Shown here in pieces: positions 42,577 to 51,416 of a stretch of 64,000 bases of DNA. Positions within the stretch are counted from its first letter, which is position 1, and the number at the start of each line of letters is the position of its first letter. Both the position numbers and the translations under genes were made by a program. The notes beneath the pieces were generated by a model. It did no database searches and had not been told where the DNA came from. It saw nothing but the letters and a program-made list of their open reading frames with translations. This DNA comes from JAWKUK01 sp041398605. GTDB taxonomy: Bacteria; Planctomycetota; UBA1135; GCA-002686595. The stretch lies in assembly GCA_041398605.1 (NCBI GenBank), contig JAWKUK010000027.1, positions 1 through 64,000 on the forward strand, written 5' to 3'.

Positions 42577-45270
42577 ATGAGGGTCGCATTGGTCGCGCAT
42601 GAGTTGGCGCCGCACCGTCGAGGTGGCATCGCGTCTCACACCGCAGCGCTGGCGCGCGCGCTCGCGCGGGCGGGCGTGGAGGTCGAGGTCTTCACCCTGC
42701 GCCCGCTCGCGGGCCTGACGCCGCTGGCGCAGCGCCGCGAAGAGCGCGCCGCCGGGGACGAGCCCTTCGCGGTCACGTACCTCGACGCGTCGCCGACCGA
42801 CCACCAAACGGAAGAGGGGGAGCGCCGCATCGCCGAGGCCTTCGGCGCGTTCCTCGACCGCGAGCGGCCCGAGATCGTGCACTTCGAGCACCTCCTCGGG
42901 CTCGGGCCGGCCGGCGTCATGGAGGCCAGGCAGCGCGGCATCCCGACCGTCTTCGTCGCCCACGACTGGTGGGCGGTGCACGACAACCTGCACCTCGTGC
43001 AGCCGGACCTCACGACCTTCGAGCCCGGCGACCACGAGGCCGAAGCGCGCGGGCGCCTCGCCCTGCGCTGGCTCGAAGGCCTCGCCGCCGCGGACCGGTC
43101 CCACGTCGCGGACCCGCACGGGGCGCTCCTCCGCGAGCAGCTCAGCGGCGCCAACCACGCGCGCTTGCACGCGTTCTTGCACGGCCCGGGGACGAGCGCC
43201 GGGACCGCTGCGAGCACGGGCTCAGGTGCGGGCGCCTCGGCGCGCCTCGGCGCCCGCCCGGGACGTCCAGAGGTGCCGCACATCGAGGCCGAGCTGGAAC
43301 GGACCCGCGCGCGCCTGGCCGCCAAGCGCGCCGCGCTCAGCCAAGTCGACGCGCGCTTCGCCTCGTCCCGCGCCCTCTCGCGGCGCCTGTCCGCGCTCGT
43401 CGGCCGCGCCTTCTCGTTCCGCGCGCCTGGCGTCGATCGCGAGCGCATCGCGGTGGCCCCGCGCATCGCCCCCGTGGCCGTCGCTGAGGGCCCCAGTCCC
43501 CTGCGCGTCGGCTTTGTCGGGAGCATCGTGAAAGAGCGCGGGCTGCATGTCCTCCTCGATGCGCTCGCGGGCATCGAAGGCAAGGTCGAGCTGCACGTCC
43601 ACGGGGACTCGACCGATCGTTCCTACGTCGCGCGCTGCCGGCGGCGCGCCGAGGCCCTCGGCGCCGTCTGGCACGGCGGCTACAACCCGGACGACCTGCC
43701 GCAGCGCCTCGCGGCGCTCGACGCGGTCTGCCTGCCGAGCCTCTGGTCCGACAACGCGCCGCTCGTCTTGCGCGAGGCCTACGCAGCGGGCCTGCCCGTC
43801 GTCGTCAGCGACACCGAGGCGCTGCGTGAGAGCGTCCTGCCGACGACCTCGGAGGAGCGCCGCGAGGTCGACGCGGCCGACGCGCTCGGCCTGCTCGTGC
43901 CGGCCGGCGACGTCGGCGCGCTGCGCGCGGCGCTCGTGCGCCTGGCGGAGGACGAGGCGCTGCGCGCGACGCTCGCCGAACGCGCGCTGAAGCTCGAGGG
44001 CCCGCTCGCGAAGCGCCTCGCCCAGGAAGCGGGCGAGTGGATCGCGACCTACGCGCAGCTGCACGGCGCCGCGTTGAAGCGGCGCGTGCCTCAGCCCGTG
44101 CCGGCCCACCTCGCCGGCTTGGCGCGTGACGTCGCGCGCCTCGAAGCGCAGCCCACGCGCCTCCTGTTCCAGGAGGTCACCCAGGGCCTCGTGCGGCTCG
44201 GCGCAGCGGTCGGGCTCGACGTCACGGCGACGGAGCTCATGACGCTGGCCGTGGGGCGTGGCTCGCGCACGCGCGACGAGCGCGCAGCGGACGCGCGGGC
44301 CCTCGACTGGTTGCGCGCGAGCGTCCGCGAGCTCGGCGACGCCCGCAGCGCCTTGGAGTCCCGCTCGAAGTGGCGCGCGCAGCAGCTCGAGGACCTCGGG
44401 GACCGCGTCGCTTGGTTCGAACAGCGCGTGCGCGAGCGTGAGTTCGAGCTCGTGAACCTGCGCGCGGAGCGCGACGACCACGGGTCGGCGCGCGAGCACC
44501 TCGAGGAGGAGCGCAGGCAGCTGCGGGACGCGATTGAAGCGCGCGAGCGCGAACACCACACGCTCATGGAGCAGCTCGACGAAGCGCGCGGCGCGCTGCG
44601 TTCGCTCGCTGAAGAGCGGGATTGGCTGCGCGATACGCTCGATCGCGGCTCGGAGGAGCTGCGTTGGCTGCGCGAGCACATCGCCGGCGACATCGAAGAC
44701 GCGCTCACCGACCGCGAGGCGATCGAGATCCGCTTCGAGCGCCTGTGCAGCGAGCATGAGTCGCTCGAGAACCACGAGCTTTGGCTGCGCCGCGAGGTGG
44801 CCGCGATGCTCGAGACCCTCGGCGGGCCGGCGCAGCAGGCGCCCGAGGACCCGAGCGACCTCGAGCGCGCGCTGACACATGGCCGCGAGCGGCTCGGGCG
44901 CCTCGTCGCCGAGCTGCGCTGGCGGCGCGGCGAGATGGACGCCGCGCGCACCGCGGCGTCGAGCCTCATCACGCGCCTCGCGGGCGGGAACCTCGCCTCG
45001 CGCGCGCGTAGCTGGGTCAGCGCCGCCCCGTCCGACGCCTTGGGGCGCGCGTCGGAGGCCTTCGAGCCGCCGCTCGTGGACGTCGCCGCGACCGAAGACC
45101 GGGTGGTGACGCCGATGCCACGTGGCGCTGGAGCGAACGCTGCGCCGAAGGCGGCCTCAAAGGCCGGCTCGAAGACGGCCGAGCAAGCCGGTCGCGCCAA
45201 CGCAGGCGTCGAACGAGAGGCGTCGCTCGGCACCCAAGCCAGCGCGGCAGAGAGCGTGGAGGAGCAATGA
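42577..45270 (+). CDS. GT4-type glycosyltransferase with long C-terminal coiled coil
   Basis: 897 residues. Residues 1-500 form a GT-B glycosyltransferase: N-terminal domain MRVALVAHELAPHRRGGIAS, then an Ala/Gly-rich inserted linker and helical segment (~200-290), and a C-terminal GT4 domain (VGFVGSIVKERGLHVLLDAL; CLPSLWSDNAPLVLREAYAA with the EX7E-like region). Residues ~570-800 are heptad-rich coiled coil (EERRQLRDAIEAREREHHTL). A low-complexity Ala/Lys tail ends the protein. Long coiled coils on such enzymes often set polymer length or tether them to a complex. The stop overlaps the GT2 start (ATGA). Likely part of a surface polysaccharide system. Confidence 0.82.
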   Translation: MRVALVAHELAPHRRGGIASHTAALARALARAGVEVEVFTLRPLAGLTPLAQRREERAAGDEPFAVTYLDASPTDHQTEEGERRIAEAFGAFLDRERPEIVHFEHLLGLGPAGVMEARQRGIPTVFVAHDWWAVHDNLHLVQPDLTTFEPGDHEAEARGRLALRWLEGLAAADRSHVADPHGALLREQLSGANHARLHAFLHGPGTSAGTAASTGSGAGASARLGARPGRPEVPHIEAELERTRARLAAKRAALSQVDARFASSRALSRRLSALVGRAFSFRAPGVDRERIAVAPRIAPVAVAEGPSPLRVGFVGSIVKERGLHVLLDALAGIEGKVELHVHGDSTDRSYVARCRRRAEALGAVWHGGYNPDDLPQRLAALDAVCLPSLWSDNAPLVLREAYAAGLPVVVSDTEALRESVLPTTSEERREVDAADALGLLVPAGDVGALRAALVRLAEDEALRATLAERALKLEGPLAKRLAQEAGEWIATYAQLHGAALKRRVPQPVPAHLAGLARDVARLEAQPTRLLFQEVTQGLVRLGAAVGLDVTATELMTLAVGRGSRTRDERAADARALDWLRASVRELGDARSALESRSKWRAQQLEDLGDRVAWFEQRVREREFELVNLRAERDDHGSAREHLEEERRQLRDAIEAREREHHTLMEQLDEARGALRSLAEERDWLRDTLDRGSEELRWLREHIAGDIEDALTDREAIEIRFERLCSEHESLENHELWLRREVAAMLETLGGPAQQAPEDPSDLERALTHGRERLGRLVAELRWRRGEMDAARTAASSLITRLAGGNLASRARSWVSAAPSDALGRASEAFEPPLVDVAATEDRVVTPMPRGAGANAAPKAASKAGSKTAEQAGRANAGVEREASLGTQASAAESVEEQ

Positions 45271-46208
45271 CAAGGCCCGTATCGATCGTCATCCCGTCCC
45301 TCGGTGATGTCGCGCAGCTCGAGCGCGCCCTGGCGGCGCTCCGGGCGGAGGTGCAAGCGCGCGGCGTCGAGGACCAGATCCTGGTCGTCGACGACACAGG
45401 CAAGGACGTGCTGCGGCGCGCGCTCGACGTGGGCTGGCCCGACGTCCGCGTGCATCCCCGCAAGCTGAACGGCGGCTTCGGCGCGGCGGCGTTCGACGGC
45501 GCGCAGGCGGCGGACTACCGCCTCATGTTCCTGATGCACCCCGACGTCATCGTGCGCCCTGGCGCGCTGACGGCGCTCGTCGACGCCTTGGCCGACGACG
45601 GCGTCTTCGCGGCGAGCCCGCGGGTGCTCGAAGGGGGCGGGGACGACCGCGCCGCCGCGCGCCGGGGGGTCGCCCTCGAGGACGGCCGCCTCGCGCTGCA
45701 CGACGTCAGCGGCGCGCTGCCCGTGGACGAGGAGGAGTGCGTGCCGATCGCGTTCGCGCCAGCGTGCGCGATGCTCGTGCGCCGCGAAGAGTTCATCGCG
45801 ATGGGGGGCTTCGACCGCTTCCTCGCGCCGCTTCACTTCGAGGACGTGGACCTCGGTCTCACGGCTTGGCGCCGCGGCCGGCGGGTCGTCGAAGTGCCGC
45901 TCGCCGTCGTCGAGCACCACTCCGGCGGGACGTTGAACGACCATGTGCCGCCTGCGCTTTCGCGCGCGGCGATGGAGCGGAACCGCCTCCTCGTCCAATG
46001 GAAGCACCTCTCGACGAAGCGCGAGGCCCACGATCACTTGGTGTCGCTCTGGCGCGACGCGCTGGACGCGGGCATCACCGGGCGCCGCGAGGACCTCGTG
46101 CACTTGGCGCTCGCGCTGCGCGAGCTCGACGCGGTCGGCGCGGCGCGCAGCGCCATGGCGGACGCGCGGATCGGGCTCGAGGCCGCGCTCGCCCTCGGGC
46201 AGCCGTGA
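45267..46208 (+). CDS. family 2 glycosyltransferase
   Basis: 313 residues. The GT-A nucleotide-binding start (VSIVIPSLGDVAQLERALAA), DQILVVDDTGKD, NGGFGAAAFDGAQ and a metal-binding DxD-like site as MHPDV are present. The acceptor loop marker FEDVDLGLTAWRRG (ED motif) follows. It resembles rhamnosyl/WbbL-type GT2 enzymes but without clear specificity. It has no membrane helices, so it should work at the inner face of the membrane with the coupled GT4 enzyme. It converges with the AsmA-like gene 24 bases away. Confidence 0.85.
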   Translation: MTRPVSIVIPSLGDVAQLERALAALRAEVQARGVEDQILVVDDTGKDVLRRALDVGWPDVRVHPRKLNGGFGAAAFDGAQAADYRLMFLMHPDVIVRPGALTALVDALADDGVFAASPRVLEGGGDDRAAARRGVALEDGRLALHDVSGALPVDEEECVPIAFAPACAMLVRREEFIAMGGFDRFLAPLHFEDVDLGLTAWRRGRRVVEVPLAVVEHHSGGTLNDHVPPALSRAAMERNRLLVQWKHLSTKREAHDHLVSLWRDALDAGITGRREDLVHLALALRELDAVGAARSAMADARIGLEAALALGQP

Positions 46209-46232
46209 CGCGCCCTCGCGCGGGCCTCGGCG

Positions 46233-49200
46233 TCAGAACCGCGCGGGGAGCTCGCTGAAGCCCGGCAAGGGCAGCCGGTCGCGCGCGTCCGCGGGCTTGA
46301 AGAACTGTGAGAAGAGCCCGCGCAGGACGACGACCGGGCGCTCCATCGTGCCGCGTACGGCGACGCGCAGCAGGCTGTTCTGGATCTTGTACAGGAGCCG
46401 CGTGAACGGCCCCAGCCGGTCGATCAGCGCAAACCGCACCTCGAGGTCCGTCGACAGGCCGCCCTCGAAGTCGATCGAGCCGCTGCCCACCACGGACAAG
46501 AGGTCGCTGTCTGCGCGGGTCCGGTCGATGATCAGGACGCCGCTGTCGATCCGGAAGTCGGCCTCGATCTTGCGGAACACCGCGGTGGTCGGGAAGCCGA
46601 GGCTCGCAAAGAGCGCTTGGAACAGCGGGATCGCCCAGAGGCGCGTCTGGTCGACCGCGACGCGGCCCGCGCCGTGGATGCCGGTGAGCTGCTCGGTGTC
46701 GCCTTCGAGCGCGAGGTCGAGGTCCATGCGGCCTTCGTTGGCGAAGTCCGAGTTGAACGTGCCGCGCAGGAACTGGCCGACGTCGACGTCCGAGAGGCGC
46801 GCGCCCAGGGTGAACGGGAACGGCGGCGCGAGGTCCATCGAGAAGAACTGGGACCCCTCTGCGCCGAGCGTCGCGATCCGGCCGCCCTCGAAGCGCCCGT
46901 CGAGCGCCGAGAGCGACAGCCGCGGGGCGATGTAGGAGACCTCGACGGAGGCTTCGTCGATGTGGCGACCGGCGAGCAAGCCCTCGAGCCCGAGCACGGA
47001 CGCATGGGCGCGCAGCTGCTCGCCCTCGCGCACGAGGTTCAGCGTGATGCCCTCGACAGAGTGGAGCTCGAGGGGGATGCCCAAGATGAGGCCCATGTCG
47101 TCGACGCCGAGCTGGCCGTTGAAGGTCAGCGCGCCGACCTTGTCGTCGCCGTTGACCCAGGTGACGCTGCTGTTCTGGATGTCGACGGTGCCGCGCAGGC
47201 CCAGGTCCTCGACGAGTCCGTCCAAGGTCGCTGCGTCGACGAAGTACCGCAGGTGCTCTCGGTCGAGCGGCAGGTCCTCGGCGGCGAGCTCCGCGCTGAA
47301 GCGCGAGCGCTCGGGCGAGAAACGCAGGTGCGAGAGGCTGACAGGTGTCGTGCCGAGCTGGCCCCAGATGCGATCGCTCACCCACTCGCGCGTGGCGTCG
47401 ACGTAGCGCACCTTGCCTGCGACGTCGCTGAGCGTCGGTCCGCCGGTCAGGGCAAAGCGATCGAGCCGCGCCTCGAACGCGATGTCGCTCGGGCCCGAGG
47501 GCGCGCCCGGCTCGGTTGGCAGCTCGAATTGCGCTTGGAAGTCGAAGCGCCCGTCGATATCGACCGCTTGCAGGTCCAGCGGGTCGTTGCCGCCGCCCAT
47601 GCGCCGCGACAGCTCGACGATCGAGCCGAGGATCACCTGGTTCTCGATGTCGAGCCCGGCGCCTGCGACGCGCAAGCTGGGCGGCGAGCCCTCGGTGAAG
47701 CGCACGTCGGCGATCACCGGCACCGGGACACGCTGGTCGTCCCACGCGCCTTGCACGACCGCGCGGCCGCTGACGTCAGCGCGTTGCAGCGAGTCCACCG
47801 CGCCGGCTGGGTCGCCAGCGTCGCCCTGCCCGTTCGCGCCGTCGGACCCAGCCTGCCCGGTCGCGTCGAGCGGCGCGGCTGGTCGGCTCGGGGTCGTCGT
47901 TGTGACGTTGACGCGCCCGCGGGCATCGCGCGTCGGCGTCGAGAACGATTGGGGGAGCAGCTCGAGCCCGCCGCCGATCGTCGTCGCTTGGATCCAGGTC
48001 TCGAGGGCCTCACCGCGCGGCCGCTCCGAGGTCGTGACCGAGAGGTCCATGAAGCCCGCCACGCCGACCTCGTCCAAGATCGCCCGGACGGTGGGCTGCT
48101 TCTCCTCGAGCACGCGCCGGAGCACCTCGTCGCGCACGTTGACCCGGGTCGCGTCGACTCGGAAGGTCACGAGGCTCTCGTGGATGCCGGCGTGATTCTC
48201 GTGCTGCGCGCGGCCGCGGACCGTCACCGGGCCATGCGTCGCGGGGCTCGCGCCGCGGGCCTCGATCGAGACGAGCCCGCGCCCTGTGGCGGGCCCGCCG
48301 CCGTCGGTCCGCACGAGCAAGAGCCCATCGACGGACTCGAGCGGGAGCGGCAGGTCGCGCCAAGCAAACCCGACATCGTGCAGCTCGATCGCCAGGTCGG
48401 TCGCGAGGTCCGTCCGCCCGGGCACCCGCAGGAGCTCGAGCCCGAACGACAGGGTGCCGCCGTTTGGCGCGTACGTGTCAAAGATCTCTCCGACCGGCTG
48501 CACGCCGCGCAGGCCGTGGAAGGCCTCTTCCAGGTCGCGATCGACGGGCAAGCCGTCGCTCTCGATGCGGAGGTGGAAGTGGGCCGGGAAGTAGGTGCGC
48601 CGGTCCCTGCGCACCTCAGGCGTGTCGCCGATGAACTGCCCGGGGGTCTCGTGGATCGAGCCGACGACGCGCACGGCGCCGCCAGCATGCTCGCCTTCAA
48701 GGCCGTAGAGCCCGAGCTGGATCGGGGATTCGTCGCTCGGTCGATACGACCACGTGACGAGGCCGCGCAGGTCGTGCACGCGCAGGGGGAAGCCCTCGTC
48801 GCGCGCGCCGCGCCGGCTCGTCGCGCCGTGGTACGCGAGCGACGCGCCGCCGCGGGGGACCGCGGCGACGGTGATCTCCGCGCGTGTCATGTCGGACATC
48901 TGCGTCCAGTCGCGCGGGAGCTTCGCGGTCGCGAGCACGTCGGCGCGGCCGTCCGGCGCGAGCATCTCGTGGTTCTCGACGAGGTCCCGCATGCGCCCCC
49001 CGAGCTCCAGCAGCGTTTCGCCCAGCTCCAGGTCCTGCGCGAAGGCATACGCCTCGCACAGCGTGTCCTCGCCGCCGCCGAGGCCCCATCTCGCGGCGAC
49101 GTCGAGGCGAGTGTCCTCCCAGAGTCCGTTTGCCGCGACGACGAGCTGCCACGCCTTGGGCGACCAGAGCGACTCTGGCCCTGTCGGCCGGACGCGCGCT

Positions 49201-50096
49201 TCGGCGGAGAGCGCGAGGTCCCGCAGCGGCCGCTGCTCCGCGTTTGGCAGGTAGGGGAGCCGGATGCTGCCGTCCGCGATGTGCAGCCGCAGGTCCAGCT
49301 CTGGCAGCACGGACTCGCCAGGCTCAAGGCGGCCGCGCCCTTCGAACTCTGCGATGAACTCCGGCGCGCACGCACGGATCGTGTCGAAGACCTCGCCTGG
49401 CGGCAGCTCGTCGGCGACGATCCGCAGCGCCCGCGCCGTGCCTTGGGCTTCGAGCGCGCCGTCAGGGGTCATGACGCCCGTGATCCAGATCTCGCCGCTG
49501 CCGTCCCGCCGGCGCTCGAAGCTCGGCACGAAGCGGCCGTTCAGGCGCGGCGCGCCTGTGCCATCTTCTTGCAGGGCAAAGGCGCAGCGGCCCAGCGCGA
49601 CATCGCCGTAGTTTGGCGTTTCGAGCGCGATATCGAGGTCGCGCACGAACAGCGATGGGAGCTCCAGCGGCCCGCGTTCCTGCGCGGCCGCGCCCTCTGA
49701 GCGCCCCTGCAGCGCCGTCAAGAGCGCGCTCGAGAGCACGACCTCACCGCCGAGCCACTCTGCCCGTTCCACGGCGATCCCGCCGCGTTTCCAGCCCAAT
49801 CGGACCCGCAGCGTGTCGGCGAAGACCTCCTGGCGCCCGAGGTCCAGGCAGAGGCCGCGCAGGACGAGCGTGCGATCGAGCCACTCGATCTCCGCGTCGA
49901 CGAGCGAGAGGTCACCGGCGAGCGCCCCGAGGCGCGCACGCAGGACACTCTTGACCGCTCGGTCGAGGAACGCCGTTCGATCGAGCGCTGCGCCGGCGAG
50001 GAGCAGGACGAAGGCGCACCACCCGAGCGCGCGCGCGCTGCGGGCGATGCTGCGTCGCCATCTGCCGCCTCGTGCGGTGCCGTTTGCGCTGCCCAT
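46233..50096 (-). CDS. giant AsmA-like/DUF3971 membrane-anchored protein
   Basis: 1287 residues. One N-terminal membrane helix (ALGWCAFVLLLAGAALD) is followed by a very long beta-rich region with no enzyme motifs. The C-terminus has AsmA-type segments (GRMDLDLALEGDTEQLTGIH, GSGSIDFEGGLSTDLEVRFA). This matches the AsmA superfamily (YhdP, TamB, YdbH), bridge-like proteins thought to move phospholipids between inner and outer membranes. The size is in the YhdP range. The start ATG 50096 is chosen over 50234 because it has AGGGAG five bases upstream and places the helix at the N-terminus. It is divergent from the histone-like gene. Confidence 0.75.
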   Translation of the reverse strand: MGSANGTARGGRWRRSIARSARALGWCAFVLLLAGAALDRTAFLDRAVKSVLRARLGALAGDLSLVDAEIEWLDRTLVLRGLCLDLGRQEVFADTLRVRLGWKRGGIAVERAEWLGGEVVLSSALLTALQGRSEGAAAQERGPLELPSLFVRDLDIALETPNYGDVALGRCAFALQEDGTGAPRLNGRFVPSFERRRDGSGEIWITGVMTPDGALEAQGTARALRIVADELPPGEVFDTIRACAPEFIAEFEGRGRLEPGESVLPELDLRLHIADGSIRLPYLPNAEQRPLRDLALSAEARVRPTGPESLWSPKAWQLVVAANGLWEDTRLDVAARWGLGGGEDTLCEAYAFAQDLELGETLLELGGRMRDLVENHEMLAPDGRADVLATAKLPRDWTQMSDMTRAEITVAAVPRGGASLAYHGATSRRGARDEGFPLRVHDLRGLVTWSYRPSDESPIQLGLYGLEGEHAGGAVRVVGSIHETPGQFIGDTPEVRRDRRTYFPAHFHLRIESDGLPVDRDLEEAFHGLRGVQPVGEIFDTYAPNGGTLSFGLELLRVPGRTDLATDLAIELHDVGFAWRDLPLPLESVDGLLLVRTDGGGPATGRGLVSIEARGASPATHGPVTVRGRAQHENHAGIHESLVTFRVDATRVNVRDEVLRRVLEEKQPTVRAILDEVGVAGFMDLSVTTSERPRGEALETWIQATTIGGGLELLPQSFSTPTRDARGRVNVTTTTPSRPAAPLDATGQAGSDGANGQGDAGDPAGAVDSLQRADVSGRAVVQGAWDDQRVPVPVIADVRFTEGSPPSLRVAGAGLDIENQVILGSIVELSRRMGGGNDPLDLQAVDIDGRFDFQAQFELPTEPGAPSGPSDIAFEARLDRFALTGGPTLSDVAGKVRYVDATREWVSDRIWGQLGTTPVSLSHLRFSPERSRFSAELAAEDLPLDREHLRYFVDAATLDGLVEDLGLRGTVDIQNSSVTWVNGDDKVGALTFNGQLGVDDMGLILGIPLELHSVEGITLNLVREGEQLRAHASVLGLEGLLAGRHIDEASVEVSYIAPRLSLSALDGRFEGGRIATLGAEGSQFFSMDLAPPFPFTLGARLSDVDVGQFLRGTFNSDFANEGRMDLDLALEGDTEQLTGIHGAGRVAVDQTRLWAIPLFQALFASLGFPTTAVFRKIEADFRIDSGVLIIDRTRADSDLLSVVGSGSIDFEGGLSTDLEVRFALIDRLGPFTRLLYKIQNSLLRVAVRGTMERPVVVLRGLFSQFFKPADARDRLPLPGFSELPARF

Positions 50097-50302
50097 GGGT
50101 GCTCCCTGAAGACATGATCGTACGTCGCGCCCGAATCCTGAAACGCCCTCCGGCCCGGCGGAAACCACGAAAAGCGCGCGATCCTGGTGAATTCTGGTTT
50201 GACTTCGACGCGTCGGATTCGCAACCTCGCGCACGCGTCACGGATTTCCTTCATCTGGAGATTCACCCCCCAGCGCTCCGTCACCGGCGCGCGACGATCC
50301 CA

Positions 50303-50560
50303 ATGGCGAAGAAGAAAGCCACCCGTAAGCCCGCTGCCAAAGCCGCCAAGGCTGGCAAGAAGGCCACCAAGAAGGCCGGTAAGAAGGCCCCCACTGGCGA
50401 CATGATCATCAGCAAGAGCCGGACGAAGGCCGCCGTTGCATGCAACGTGTCGGGCGAGTTCTACGGCGCGTTCGACGCGGCCGTGCGCGGCATGCTTGCG
50501 AACGCCGAAGCTCGTGCTGAGGCCAACGGCCGCCGCACGCTTCGTCCGCAGGACCTGTAA
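50303..50560 (+). CDS. lysine-rich histone-like protein (truncated histone fold)
   Basis: 85 residues. Residues 1-32 are a Lys/Ala tail (KKATRKPAAKAAKAGKKATK). The remaining ~52 residues (DMIISKSRTKAAVACN, then GEFYGAFDAAVRGMLANAEA, then ANGRRTLRPQDL) fit a histone fold that stops just after the RPQDL motif, where helix alpha3 would begin. Similar small proteins ending in 'RPxDL' are known in several bacterial phyla and are grouped with alpha3-truncated histones. The ATG is at 50303. A strong terminator follows, so it is a single-gene, probably abundant transcript. It should bind DNA; which partner completes the fold is unknown. Confidence 0.75.
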   Translation: MAKKKATRKPAAKAAKAGKKATKKAGKKAPTGDMIISKSRTKAAVACNVSGEFYGAFDAAVRGMLANAEARAEANGRRTLRPQDL

Positions 50561-50618
50561 ACCAGGACCTTCGGCCGATGACGCCCCGCGCTGCTGGGAC
50601 GTCGACGGCGAATCATGC

Positions 50619-50645
50619 AGGAGGGGGCGCCTCGCGCCCCCTCCT
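50619..50645 (+). terminator. strong intrinsic-type terminator of the histone-like gene
   Basis: A 12-bp perfect stem (AGGAGGGGGCGC with GCGCCCCCTCCT) and a 3-base CTC loop lie 58 bases after the stop. The U-tract is weak (TCTGCGTTCT), as often in very GC-rich genomes. Confidence 0.75.
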
Positions 50646-50726
50646 CTGCGTTCTGGCCCCGAGCCGTGTCCCAACTTCCGTCGACGCCGGGCCGGGCGCG
50701 CCTCGCTCGAGCTCGTCGGGGAGCGC

Positions 50727-51416
50727 TCAGCGCGCGCGCACCTTAGGCGTGAAGCTGCGCAGGTAGAGCGGCGAGAGGGCCTCGGAGCGAGGCTCCGTGG
50801 TCGAGCGGAACCGCCGCTGGCCGAGCGCGAGCAGGTCCGCGGCGCTGGCGCGCGCGCCGTGCACGATCCGCACGCCCGTGGGGGCCGCGCCGAGGCCCGC
50901 TGCGACCAGCGCATCCTCGTCGGCGAGCCAGACGCTCGCGGTGAGCGACGCGCGCGCTTCCTCGGAGGTCAACGCGCTCGGGGGCGCAGCGACGATGACG
51001 TCGTCGGCGGAACGGGTGTAGCGCGCGTGGTAGAGGTGCCCGCCGTGCGCATCGACGAGGATGTCCGCGGACTCGCCTTCTCGCAGCGCGCCGTACGCGA
51101 GCGCCTCGAAGCTCGGGACTCCGATCACCGCCGCGCCGCTGCCGAGCGCGAGCCCTTGGCCCGTCGCTGCCGCGACGCGCAGGCCGGTGTAGCTCCCGGG
51201 GCCGAGCCCCACGACGACCAACCGCAGCTCAGCCGCCGTCGTGCCGAGGTCGCGCAGCAGGGCCTCGATCTGCGGGACGAGGTCGCTCGCGTGCTCGCGC
51301 TGCTCGTCCAGCTCGGCTTGCAGTACGCGCTCGCCGCACGCTGCCGCGAGGCTCGCGGGGCGCGCCGAGCCCTCGAGGGCGACGGCGGGCGTCGTCGGTT
51401 CTGGCCGTGCGCTCAC
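50727..51416 (-). CDS. tsaB: TsaB, tRNA t6A synthesis protein
   Basis: 229 residues. The ASKHA-fold TsaB signature VVGLGPGSYTGLRVAAATGQ is present, with a normal N-terminal strand (VALEGSARPASLAAA). TsaB pairs with TsaD and TsaE to add threonylcarbamoyl to tRNA A37; it has no catalytic site of its own. The start is the GTG at 51416, which overlaps the glmM stop (GTGA) and gives the usual length; starts further upstream would lie inside glmM. It is the last gene of the long minus-strand run. Confidence 0.85.
   Translation of the reverse strand: MSARPEPTTPAVALEGSARPASLAAACGERVLQAELDEQREHASDLVPQIEALLRDLGTTAAELRLVVVGLGPGSYTGLRVAAATGQGLALGSGAAVIGVPSFEALAYGALREGESADILVDAHGGHLYHARYTRSADDVIVAAPPSALTSEEARASLTASVWLADEDALVAAGLGAAPTGVRIVHGARASAADLLALGQRRFRSTTEPRSEALSPLYLRSFTPKVRAR

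Noticed and set aside
46617..49700. A 1027-codon open frame on the plus strand, antisense to the AsmA-like gene
   Set aside because: It is Arg/Glu/Ala-rich with no domain, signal or codon pattern of its own. At this GC content long antisense frames arise from codon bias in the real gene opposite.
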